NCBI GenBank assembly: GCA_030141605.1
Contig: JAQGDQ010002373.1
Coordinates: 155,921-219,920, forward strand
Reading direction: 5' to 3'
Length of the DNA: 64,000 nucleotides
From: Tubiluchus corallicola
Taxonomy: Eukaryota > Priapulida > Priapulimorpha > Priapulimorphida > Tubiluchidae
The notes beneath the pieces were generated by a model. The model saw only the letters and a list, made by a program, of their open reading frames with translations. It was not told where the DNA came from and searched no databases. Below are positions 50,344 to 62,600 of this stretch, piece after piece (within the stretch, counting starts at the first letter, position 1; every line of letters begins with the position of its first letter). The position numbers were made by a program, and so were the translations under genes.

Positions 50344-52798
50344 TTATTCCATGCGTCTATACGTTCCTACATGAAAGCGGCACGTGGGACAGATGTGATG
50401 AACATCCTGCAAACCAGGAGCACAACATGGCAGCAAACAGCACCCTACCCATAAACTGAAAGAAAAGCAGTTGGTTTCTAAATTTTGTAGTCCTTTTGGA
50501 GTGAACTACTAAGGAAACAAATTATAAATGTCGCATCAACATTTTAATAAAACTTGTGAGTTTTGGTCAAAAGTGGTAATGATTATCGTCAAAACATCCA
50601 CCTCCATAATATCATCACATTTTACAGGCACTAAACTATCTCTGCCTTCAAGTGGCAAAGAAAGCACTTACTGAACCCGTTCCTTGAATGGGCCCAAAGT
50701 CACTAGTCCTGTTATTGTTGATGCAGACACAATAAAAAATTGCTATACGTTTGTTGAGCATTTTGCAGGAATGAGTCCAAGCCACCTATGGTGGATTCTT
50801 GTTCGTCCCACGCATTATTACTTTGACACAGTAAATCTGCATTCTTATCAAAGAATCAGGGTTATCATTTTTAAGATCTTAGCATAACTTAGGTGGGAAT
50901 GGAACCCGGATCTGCGGAGTCCACATTACTTTTGTGTTAAATGACTTAGACTAATAACTGCGCATATGAACTATTTAAACTTCACAGTGCTAGCTGAACC
51001 TGTCAAAATTAGACTTACCCCACAAGACAGCAAGCTAAGCTCATAAGCCACGCTGCAGTTCCTGCAGTCTCTTCTAATAAAGTTATAACTGTATGATGAC
51101 AATTTGGACAGTCTAATGTAGTTGGATGTGGCCCAAGTCCACTTATAGGATTGATGACTATGGTTGTCTGTTGGTAAACATCGGGCTGGTAAACCCTGTA
51201 ATCTGAAGTGAGAAGCAATAATATTTAGAATACGGAGATCACTATCACCAAACAGCATCGTAATGTCATTTTTCAAATGAAACAAATTTAATGAAACAAA
51301 TCAAAGGACATTAGTTAGGCAACAAAACCAACTTTGCTAATCAACCCTCACTGCACGTCATACTAACTGCAATTTTACAACATTTGTCTCATGATTCACG
51401 CTGGAATGAAAAAATATTTTGTAAGAATGTGATGAAATTAGTTGATACATCACTAGCGTAAACGAAGATTTCCCATGTGTCAAATGTCATAGATTGGTTT
51501 TTGTCTGCACCTTCTAGTTCAAACAGTTCAAGCGGACCGTATATCTGCTACAAATGCATCTGTGATTAATAGTTCTCGAAATTGCAAGAAAATGCAGACT
51601 TAAAAACCACTTTATGACATTTTACATATGGGAAAACTTAGATTATGTGAATGATGAATCAACACAAAGAACCTAATATTTTTTTAAGCAAATGTTGCAA
51701 ATTTGCCAAATCAAAACTGCTGCTCGAATAATTAATGCCAAATAAGGTTTAATACAGCTTTATGGTTAAACATTTTAAGAACGTTTCGTGTGTATCACTC
51801 TATGACATTTTACATATGGGAAATCTTTGATTATGTGAACGATGAATCAACGCAAAGAACCTAATATTTTTTAAGCAAATGTTGCAAATTTGTCAAATCC
51901 AAACTACTGCTCGAATAATTAATGCCAAATAAGGTTTAATACAGCTTTATGGTTAAACATTTTATGAACGTTCCGTGTGTGATACACGTTCGTACACACA
52001 AAACAATAAAAAGCATAAGAATAATCTTGACTTGACAGCCTGAAGTCAGCATTTGATTAAAGTGTGCACTGGAACCACAGTAATGTCAGACATGGCATGA
52101 ATTGACTCAAAAATGGAGAAGTCATTTAGAAATTAGTTATTTCAAGGATAACAAAATAAAAAATGACTAATTCTACAGTTTGGATTTATAATTATAAATT
52201 TGTAATTACGCTAATGACTGGATATTTAGCACTCACACTGAGCATTGTCAGCTCCTCTGGCGAGGGGTACTGTACGTATATGAGTTTCAATAATATAATC
52301 ATCAACTTCATCATTTTTGTGAAAAGACGACGCTTCACTTTTTTGAGAAAGCTTGTCTGGTTCGGTCTCCAACCACACCGCTACCTTATCAGGGATATCT
52401 TCATCTGTGCTGCCATTGCTTTTTTGAAGTGCATCACCATATGCATGAACATTTGCATCAGGAATAGAAGTTCTGTATTTAGGCCGAGCTCCTTTATGTG
52501 CATATGCATCTCTAGCTGAATCTTCATGTTTTTGGCCATCATTCACTTTATCTGAACTACTACTTTTCTCAGAGTTTTTAGATTCAAGTGGCAAATCAAC
52601 TAACTGTTTTTTTGCTACATGTGTCCGCTGTTTGCGAGGTGGTGGTGGGCGTATAGGAAATTCATATGGAGGTGGGGCTTCACTAAATCCAGGCAAATTG
52701 AACAGATCTTCGACAAGCAGCCCTCCAGTTGCTCCTCGTAGGTCTTCAACTGATAAACCACCTGTTGCACCAGATGGTGATGCTTTTTTATCGGACAT
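50344..52798 (-). CDS. LITAF-domain protein with long disordered N-terminus (three coding exons, complete)
   Basis: LITAF-domain proteins are endosome/lysosome membrane-associated zinc-binding proteins. Coding exons on the minus strand are 52798-52237, 51202-51019 and 50455-50344. Donors are GTGAGT and GTAAGT, acceptors end CACTTCAG and TCTTTCAG, and the phases agree, giving 858 nt, 285 aa. Residues 1-187 are polar and probably disordered, with a 12-residue tandem duplication (ATGGLSVEDLRG, ATGGLLVEDLFN) and a PPPY motif near residue 42, a WW/NEDD4-type ligand. The LITAF domain follows: LDCPNCHHTVIT (Cys 219 and 222), a hydrophobic in-plane helix (WLMSLACCLV into GLWVGCCLLPCC), then LQDVHHICPTC (271-274) and the end VGTYRRME. 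Vertebrate LITAF is about 160 aa, so this N-terminus is unusually long. LITAF versus CDIP1 orthology is not settled. Confidence 0.92.
51613..51985. repeat. 188-bp tandem duplication in the LITAF-gene intron
   Basis: Two adjacent ~188-bp units, each beginning TATGACATTTTACATATGGG and containing TTAATGCCAAATAAGGTTTA, are nearly identical with a handful of substitutions and small indels. Units start at 51613 and 51801. Intronic and non-coding. Confidence 0.9.
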
Positions 52799-53300
52799 TG
52801 CTACCTACAAGCACAAATAATAAAAAACCAAAGTAATTATATTTAATGCTATTTAGGATAATAATAGTTTTCATAAAAAAACGCTATAAAGGAAACATGA
52901 TAATAATACCGGATAATATAGCTTGGAAAACAGAACTTCCTTTATACAGCTCCCCATACACACTGCAAACCAGAAAGCCTAACGAAAGGACAATAACTTT
53001 AACGAAAACTAAGCCACCAACAAGACAAATTTGAAGACCATTATAATCTTATACATTATTAACAAATCAAACCTAATTAAATTATCGAACTATGTTCAAA
53101 TTCGCGCAGTATACCGATAGACAAGTTAAATTACAAAGTCAAAAGTACTAATATTAACTTTATTATCAAAATTCCAATAATCCCACAAAATTTAAATTTG
53201 AGGGACAAATTCGTAATAACGAATAATCCCATACGCAGCAAAAACAACGTAACTTACCTGGAGGCTGGACTGGGTAAGCCAGGCACACCTGCGTTGCACA
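52799..53300 (-). other. 5' UTR exon and intron of the LITAF-domain gene
   Basis: On the minus strand a consensus donor CTCCAG/GTAAGTT ends a non-coding exon at 53258. The acceptor GCTTGTAG, after a T-rich tract, opens the next exon at 52804, six bases before the ATG at 52798. The 5' limit of the UTR exon is not visible in sequence and is guessed at about 53300. Confidence 0.7.
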
Positions 53301-53625
53301 AAGCGGGTTCTTGATCATAGCTTTGAAACCGAAAACACCTGGCAAAAAAGTTTTCGCTTGGAAAATTTTGCGCCAAAGGCAAAGCGTGAAAATCGAAATT
53401 TTTGTTTTCGTTGAATTTTTTGATTACTTGTCCAAGCTTTATGCGTTCGCTGAACTCTTGTTTTACTTTTTATTAGTTGCCTCCCTATGTTAAATGGCAA
53501 GAATCTGAGCAAAGTTAAACCGTAGCACGATTTAGACCATTACATATGCTGTGCGGAATTTAAAACTGTTACCAAGAGTAGTTGGTACCTTGATATGAAC
53601 CTTGAGTGTTTTATTTCATTAAAAA
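53300..53625. promoter_or_regulatory. Shared divergent promoter region, LITAF-domain gene and MKS1
   Basis: The 5' UTR exon donor of the minus-strand gene (53258) and the MKS1 start codon (53626) are only 368 bp apart and face away from each other. This interval must therefore hold both transcription starts. I looked for an RFX X-box, expected for a ciliary gene, and saw only a single GTTGCC half-site at 53476-53481. Confidence 0.55.
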
Positions 53626-56600
53626 ATGCCTATGGCTGACCTATTGGAATCAGAATTTGGGACAGCTATTTATAGATCGAGTGATCCCATCAAAAATTTA
53701 AAAATAAGGTGAATTAATGTTTCTTTCCTGTCATTACACAACCAACCCGCATGACTCATCGCTCAAAAACTCTTATACATCACATATAGTGATACACTAA
53801 CAGTATCCACTCACTGCCGGTATAGTCCTATATGAATTAGCTGATCACTTACCCATTTTTGCTATTGTAAATACATTGCAGATACTGTGAAATGTCACTA
53901 AAATAGTCAAACGAGACACTAGAAACTTTAAATTAGAAAATTTTCTCTTTGATCTAAATTCTGCACTTCTGGGATATTAATAATTCCAGATGTAAATAAT
54001 GCCTTCCAGTACTTTACTGATGTGTTTTCAAGTAGCCTGGATGACCATGCCCCTTTTGCACTCTCACTAAAAAGAACAGATAAATTTTCGTAAGCCTTGG
54101 ATTACTCCTGGCATTCTCACTTCTATTCGCACGAGAACAAAGCTCTATAAAACACATAAATTATCACAATCTGCATACAAAACGAATTACTACAAACTGT
54201 ATTCAAATAAACTCAACCGTATTAAACAAAACTCAAAGAAGAAACACCATGGCCACTTATTTATGCTAAACAAAAATAACATTAAAAAGACCTGGAGTAC
54301 AATCAGTACTGTTCTGAAGCTCTAAAACAAAAAATATATCTTACCCACGCAGCTAGATTACAATGGTAATACTGTCACTAATCCTCTTGGCATTGCTAAT
54401 TGTTTCAATAATTTTTTTCCAATCAGTAGGTCAAAACATGGCAAAAAATATTACACCCTCCAATACAAATTTTAAATTTAATTTACCTCCCTCTTTAAAC
54501 TAATCAATTTTTCTATATTCTGTTACAGAATGTAAGATTAAAGCAGCCCTCTCTAAACTAAATGAAGGCAAATCACCAGGCCCTGAAATATCAGTTAAAT
54601 TCTATAAGCTGTCTGCTGATGTTATTGCACCGGTATTAGTTCATCTGATCAATAATTCAAGGTATTTTTTCAGACTGTCTCAAGATTGCAAAAGTAACTA
54701 CCATTTATAAGACCGATTCTCCTAAAATCCATCCAACTACAGACCAATTTTAAACCTTTCTTCAATTGCTAAAATTTTTGAAAATGTAATATTTAAGCAT
54801 CTAAATAAATTCTTGGTTAAAAATAATATAGTAACCAAATATCAATTTGGGTTTTGAAAATCGTATTCCACTGCTCTAGCAACAGCAGAACTTATTGAAA
54901 ATATTCTTCACTGTTTAGATAAAAAATCAATTGTATGTAGCATATTCTTAAACCTGCAAAAACTTTTGACACTGTTCAACACGACATATAACTACAGTAG
55001 TCGCCGCTTAATAGACTCACGGTTAATAGACTCAATCGCTTAATTGACTCATAAATGCCTGGAACGGGCCGCTTCTATTCAAATGTACATAAAAACTATC
55101 GGTAGTTGACTCAAATAACTCCGCTTAATTGGCTCAATATTTTTCTTCATGTACTTAAAATAAGACATTTGTATGTGCCCAAAGAACCTTTTCTACTTTT
55201 ATGTCACCTTTACTTCCCTTTTATGCATTATATATGTAGAAACAATTATGTTAAGTACCGTTTTGTTTGTAAACAGGTACGTTTATCATGCGCTAACATG
55301 CTAGCGTAGCAGTTTTGCTTTGAATGTGTTACCCTCTCGCCCACTGCAATTAACCTCGTTAACCCAAAGAATTTCTGGAAGCTGAACATTTAATCCCTTG
55401 CCTAGCGGTTTCATTTTGATGCTCTAGTTGCAAATCAGCCAGTATTCCTTGTGACTTACAAGAGTAAACATCATACAGTAAATAAGGGCATAGAGTTAAG
55501 AAGTTTGAAAAATGGAGCATAAGATCTAACAGTTAAGGAGAAACTGAAAATTTTAGAGCAGTACGATAAACTTCCAAAGATGGTGCAGAGGTGTGCAGCA
55601 GCGCAGTTGAAAATTTCCCAAAGTACTCTCGGCAGAATATTGAAAAAACAATCTGAAATGGAGCAGTCAGCAAGCCAAAATGAGAGTCTAGCATCTAAGA
55701 GGCGATGCACAGGAAACAAGGGCACCACCAACTGCAGCTCAAGCACGCCAATCCATGCACGTCTTTGTTTAGTATTTAAATCATATATATATATGTATAT
55801 ATATATATGATCAGTATATATGTATGCGTACATACATGTTTATATGTATGTATGTGTTTGTATTCTGTATATGTGTATATGCATATGTATAGTATGTATA
55901 TGCATATACACATATACAGAACACAAACACACATGTATATATTATATGTATGTGTGTATATGTATATGAATGTATATGTGTGTGTGTGTGTGTGTGCGTG
56001 CGTGCATGCGTGCGTGCGTGTGTGTGTGTATAAAATATAGCATAAGCATACTTATGGTTTTATGCCATTGCATGATTAAAAAAGTAAAAACACTTCAATC
56101 ATGTCATGAGATTCTCTATTTATAATCTAATCAAGCTGTGCTTTTTTTGTCCTGTTTCCAGAAATGACTTAATTCCGTCATCTTTTTTTCTTGTTCATAT
56201 TTCATAATTCCATAATTTTTTTGTTCATATATACATATAATCTGTAAATTTATATACATATGCATGTACATGTGTGAGCATATGGATTTTAGGTAAACGG
56301 TAAGTTTATATACGCGTTTATAGCTTACTACTATTCGTTTTAGTAGGTTTTTGTACAGGTATTCTCAATTCTAAGTTTTAAACATTTTTTTACGATTTCT
56401 GCACTACTTCATTTAATTTTTATACTATATTACAGAAATTAATTTCTGCAGACTGTACAACTACAGTATATTATAAAGTATAATATTAGAATAGGGCAAC
56501 ATGTACATTAATGTATGGTTGTTTGTTGCCCTCGCGTTTGGTATTCTTTTGTTGCATCTTTATGTAATACCAGTACTGTGCGAAATAAAATGATTGTATT

Positions 56601-59600
56601 CTATCGTATTCAGTTTTATTAATTCATTTAGCATTTATTAGTTTGTATATAAAATATATTTAGAGATAAAATGTATTTAAAGTTTACATTCATATGGATA
56701 GTTTAGAAATTTTGATAATAATAAACTAAAAAAGGTTATTCTAAAGATAAGTAAAAACAGATGGGGTCAACCAAAACCTTGATTAAAGTAATTAAAGTGT
56801 CACATTGAAACATCACATCAACAAGAGCTGCGCAGTGATTTGTGGAGTAACACACGTCAGATGTTCAATTAGTCTGCCAAGGGGAGTACTCTGAAGCTCC
56901 CACATGAGGATATTTTTGAAGTCCAGCATAAATAATAAGGTTAATTAAAACTTTTCACGTAATGATGAGGAAAATACCGCTTAGGTCTAAGATGCATTGT
57001 ACTTGTCTATTAGCTGTCAATTTATATTAAAATTGTCAGCTACTTTAAATATATAATTACAGAGTAAAACTTCGGAAAGTTACCTCAGCAACTGGGTTAC
57101 CACAGTCACTTTTTGGAAGGCGAGGCGGTGGTGACACTGGCAAATCATTTGCTAAAGATGTAGAACTCACTGATTTCAAAAACACTAGAAGTGCATCATC
57201 CTACGATGAAGATGAATTCATATTTGGTTGGCAAGAAAAAGTTTTTAGTCAGGTAACACTTTTCACCATTTTTATATATTTGGTGCACTTGTGTGTTAAA
57301 TGAAGAAATTCTGTTAAGTGCAGGCTATAAACTGCATATATTTTATTAAATTTCCATGGTATTTTCATTTCAGTTGGATACATCTGGAATTTCACTAATT
57401 AGATCAAGTGTTGGACACTATTCTAGTGTGCTTATGTGTTCATTACTTTGTGTATCTAAACAAACTTATGATGCTGGCTAATGTTAATCAAATTATCTTC
57501 AATCATTACTGATAAGACTATGCGTAAAATATGCAAAAATCCATGTTCATTGAACATTCTTGAATAAATGCAAACATATTTTTTGATTTGATAACCAAGT
57601 AAAAAAAGGTGAATTTTTTAGTCTTTCAAGTTTTCCAATGTATTGTTTCTATTGTACAAAATCACCGAACTTCAGTAATGCTTTTGAGAATCGCAAACGT
57701 TGTGAGATGCTGTTGACAAGATTCTAGTGTATTTTATGTTGTATTGTACAGCAACTCTAGTTTAGGCTTTTTACAGAGAGGGGGCCATGAATTACACAAA
57801 ATTCATTTATACTTAATTACAAGTTTTCTTACAGAGAGAGTTCGAGATATACAGCAACGAAGGCTTGTGTAGTTCAGTGTTGGAACAAAAATATCACAAT
57901 GAAATAAAGGGGATGAGGTTAGTGGAAATTATTATTTCACGAATGTTGGAAGTTGGACTATATATAACACAGTTAGCCTCACTTTCTGTGCCATTTGTGA
58001 TACAGTAGTCACCGCTTAATTAAACCAGCTGCATTTTGGAAACATTCAGGCATGGTCCCCCCATAGAAACTGTTGTTAAGAAAATACGGTTAATAAAACC
58101 AGTGCACCACATTCTTCTTAGACTACATTCTTCAGTAATAGGCACCAGGAACAATGCCAAAATGAAAAAATAAAATGTTTTTTTGGTACTTTGCCTATTT
58201 TTTAAGACACACAGTTGAAATTGAAATTCTGTTTCTAGGTGAAGCTCTTCTTAGTCAAAGTCACTCTGAAAGTTAAACTTGATTGTTTTGTAACTGCTCA
58301 GCATTGCCTCTTGTTTAATTGTCGTATAGTATTAAATTTGGGTGAAGCGCTTACGTACTTTAGTTTGCTAGATACACACGCTTGCAGCAGCCCACTACAT
58401 AATAAAACTACCGTTTATTAAGACCACTTTTTGGTCTCATTTTGATCTTCAATCAGTTTCTTAGCAGTTTTTGTTTTTAGAACTCGGCCAACAACGAGAC
58501 TCTTCAGCTACGTTGACTGTGATACTGTACCTCATTTGGAATCGGTAAACAACTTTTGATGTTGATTCTGATATATGCCAAGGAAAATACGGTCTCTAAA
58601 AAAGCAGAACAGGGAAGTACAAGTCAAGACTGACTTTGGATTTGAAACAGAGACTTTTGGGTTACCAGTACTAGTGATCTGAGAATAATCTAAGCAGTAG
58701 TATACTTACTTCAGTACTAGTGCTGTAATGATACACCTAGGTCATGATAACGATACATATCACAATATTAGCCTCACGATACGATACACCTGAGCTAAGG
58801 TTTGCAGGTTTTATAAAAAAACTAGGTGAAACTAATTGATAATAAATGCTAAAGATATTTTGTTCTAGTCAAGAGTTTTATGATTGATAAATGCTAAACG
58901 AACTTTTGTTACTTGTATAATTTGCAGGCTATTGTTTGCATTGTAAGCCACCATAAAAGCAAAGCATATCAATACCTTTGGTTTAAAAGTTGCTTGTGTA
59001 TTTTCTGGTTCACGTTTGCTGTTTCACAAGTTTATATGTAAACAACGCAATTAGCCTATTGCAGATTAAACACCTTGTGTTTTCAAACGCTTTTGTGCCT
59101 GTGTTAAGTCATCCACCGCTCACTGCACTGATTGTTACGTACCTAGAGTACACTTTACAGCTACAACTTGAATTACTTTACATCGTTTTTATCAGCTTAC
59201 TGTCAAGGGGTACCAGTTTACTAAATGTCATTGACTCAGATTATCACAGTACAGGTGAAGTTTTGGCGATACGCATATCATAATATAAAATATCCCAATG
59301 CATTCATACATTGATGGATCGCTATAGGCCTATTCACATTATTTATCAGTTTTCCAACAAATTCCTGCAAAAATCAGTGTTTGGACCAATTGCTAACTTG
59401 GAATGTAAAGAAGAATCAGACTTTTGTGAGCATTTAAACTTTTGGTAAGTTACCAAAACTAAGTGCTTGATTGTTGTTATTTTACCAGTAAACACCTTCG
59501 TTATTTAATTTCAGCAGTGCGAGCGAATGACGACATCGCCTTATGAACGACAAACTTTTGTGGCAGAACGAATGCGCAACTTGCGGCACAGACGTGTGAA

Positions 59601-62600
59601 GCCTATTCGGCACCAAACTGATGAGTATGAGAGTAAAAAATTATCTGTTTCTTCATTATTATTTGCTAAATAAGCAATGAATTTTAGGCAATGCAGAGCT
59701 TATGAAAGCCCCACGTAAAAATGTGATGATGGTTTATCAGAATTTGAAACAGCAAACCAATTTTTGTTGATGTTCATCAATGTCAAGCAAACACCAATTT
59801 ACTGCAAACATGATTTATTTTTTAGATTGATCATAGCAGATATTGTCGCAAACTGAAGTTTTATTACAATTTATGCACAAATTATTTACTATGTTTACTG
59901 TACTGATTAATGATTTTAAGTCGTAATTGAAGTACACTGTGTGAAATGAAATGCTTATTGTTTCATTAATTGTTTTGTATTCGTTTAGTTAGTTTCTTAT
60001 TGATTGTTAATTACTGATGACCAATACTGTTTGACTGTTGATCTGATTGGCCTGTATCTAAGAAAAACATTAACTTATTCAAATGTAATGATGTTTCATT
60101 GAAGACATGTATTCTGACCTGTTCATAAGTAATTCCTGTATGGTAGCTTCAATCTTCTCCTTCACCTTAGTGACTTGTGCTGTACTACATTCAACTAAAA
60201 CAGCGAATTTGTAATAAATAAGTTTATGGTTTTACAATTAAAAATAAATTGGTTAGTCAAATTGGGCAATTTTTGGACATTGAATTAGAAAACATTTGCT
60301 CCGGTATATTTGCAGGGATGATGTTTTGCCTAAAATGAATATCGTGAATCAGCGGCCTTCCAAAGATATGGCAAAAAGAGAACACATTGTTTCAACGCCA
60401 GGGCAAACAATGTATATCATGGCCGATCTGTCTCCTTCGAATAGGTAACCTTACAAGAATTTTCTTACCTGTACATGCTGATGGTAGAGTCAATGATAAA
60501 AATGGAATTTGTCTTTATATGGGCACTCACAGTACCATAAAGAGAAAACAACTTAAAAGCTGATAAAATGTTAAAAAACGTCACATTTAGAAAAGAAAGA
60601 GACACAGTAAATGTACAAAGTAGTTCAATTCCCTTAACTTTGTTTACAAACACCTAGCTATACTTTTACAGCTTCTCTTTCTTCTTTACAGGTTTCTCTG
60701 TTCATTACATTTTGGCTTCCTTGTAAATACATAGTTAGTGAATAATTTCTCTACTGTAGTGTCTGCCTATAAAGCTGGTTGTTTGTTTGTGTAATCTATC
60801 ACTGGAAAAACGTTTGTAACATGTTTTTTTTTTACATTTTATAAGTTCTTAATAAAAGTTATTTTCTTTTTATGAAATCTGTCGTAATTTTTTGTATGTG
60901 CAGTAGTGTACGGATATTTTGCTGTTTTTTACCTTTTTACATTTTGTTTAATTTCTTTACTTTTTTGCAAAAAAACATTAATTAATTAACACTAACTTTT
61001 CATTTCCATAGGGAAGAGAAATATTTATCAGATGAATATCTCGTGTGCACCATTAAAGTTGATACTCGAGGGGTGATCTCCATATCACCAGATTTGAGTC
61101 ATGGTGAAAAACCCTATGTAGTGGAAACAGAGACACTGGGAAAAGGTATCCTCTCACAGTATTTTCCTTTAGGACAAATAATGCATTATTAATTATTTTT
61201 TAATTTTTTAATATTTTTTAATTGGGGTTTCTTCTTTATTCATGATCTTTTTTAAAAATGATCTTTTTACTTGAGCATTGTCACAAAAATACTAGAATTA
61301 ATATTACGTAAATGTTAGTTTAAAAAAACTGTAGTATGGATATCGTACTACAAAAAATGTCGCATTTTCATTGTTGAAACTGGCTAGAAATATTAGGCTC
61401 GGGTAATAAACAATGCGGGTAATTACTCGGGTACCTGACTACCTGATGGAAAGCTAGACTAAGACTGGTTAAATTTCTGTGCGTCATTGCAGTAAAAAGC
61501 AAAAAAATCACAACTCTTTTCTTAATTGGTCCGTTCCATATTTTAGATGTGTTTGAATATTCACTGGAGAATGTGTCTCAGTTAATTAGCCACCAGGAGC
61601 AAGACAAAGAAAATAAAATGTATCAAGAGCTTTATGATCGGCACACTGATTTCCTTCAAGCATGTGTCGGATCTCAGTTTGAAATGGTACGTTCTGTATT
61701 TCCGTGATTTTCATACAAAGTAGAAATCATTTTATATTTCTTTATTAGTAAATTATACTGTAAAAGTAACTAAATGTATTTCTCATTTTGGTCATGTATA
61801 GTGTAGACAACTGAATGTATTTTTAATTTTGATTGCGTATAATGTAGGTTATAGTTAGAGTAAACGTCTGCAAACATATTATTAAATGAAACTTTAATCA
61901 CCATATTTGATTTAAATTACATGCGCTGATGGAATGACAAGCTAAGCCCACACAACAGCAATCTTGTTTCAGAGCCGCAGATCAAAATTTTGGGATATTT
62001 TGCAGTTTCCAGGGGGCAGTTCAGAACTTTATTGGTTATCGGCTGTTCGTCACAAATCATGTGCTATATTTTTCAGTCAGCTCCTCTTTTTTTCAAGTGC
62101 TGGTGGTCCCAGTTCAATTTCCCAAGATAGAAATTTAGTAATTAATTTACCATGATTTAAGAAAATGAGTGTGGATACTTAGTTTGGTTAGCTTCTGAAA
62201 GCAGACAGCTCATTCGCATGCCTACAGAAAGACTCAAATGTACAACAGTGATTCAAGTTTATTCAACAAATTAAAATGTATTTTACTGGCTGTACTTGCA
62301 GACCAGTTATGATGAAACAATCGACTTTAACTTTCAGTGTGATTTTGACTAAAAAGGGTTGAATCTACTACATATCTTAAAAAATAAGCAAACTACCAAA
62401 AATGCATTTATTTTTTCATTTTGCTATTGCTTTTGCTGCTTATTACTGAAAAATGTATAGTCTTCTTAAATGGCACACTGGTTTTATTAACCATATTTTC
62501 TTAACAATGGTTTCTGTGAGAGTAATTCCAAATAGGGCTAAATGGTTGTAAAATGCAGCTGGTTTTATTAAGCGGCAACTGTTGTATTTTGATCATAATC

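Noticed and set aside
50344-50348. AATAAA overlapping the LITAF-domain gene stop codon as its poly(A) signal
   Set aside because: A signal at the stop would leave almost no 3' UTR. It is probably chance in an AT-rich sequence.
53300-53625. RFX X-box expected in front of MKS1
   Set aside because: Only a GTTGCC half-site was found at 53476. No properly spaced inverted partner was seen.
61964-62155. 63-aa ORF inside MKS1
   Set aside because: Lies in the intron between exons 8 and 9 and does not match the protein family.
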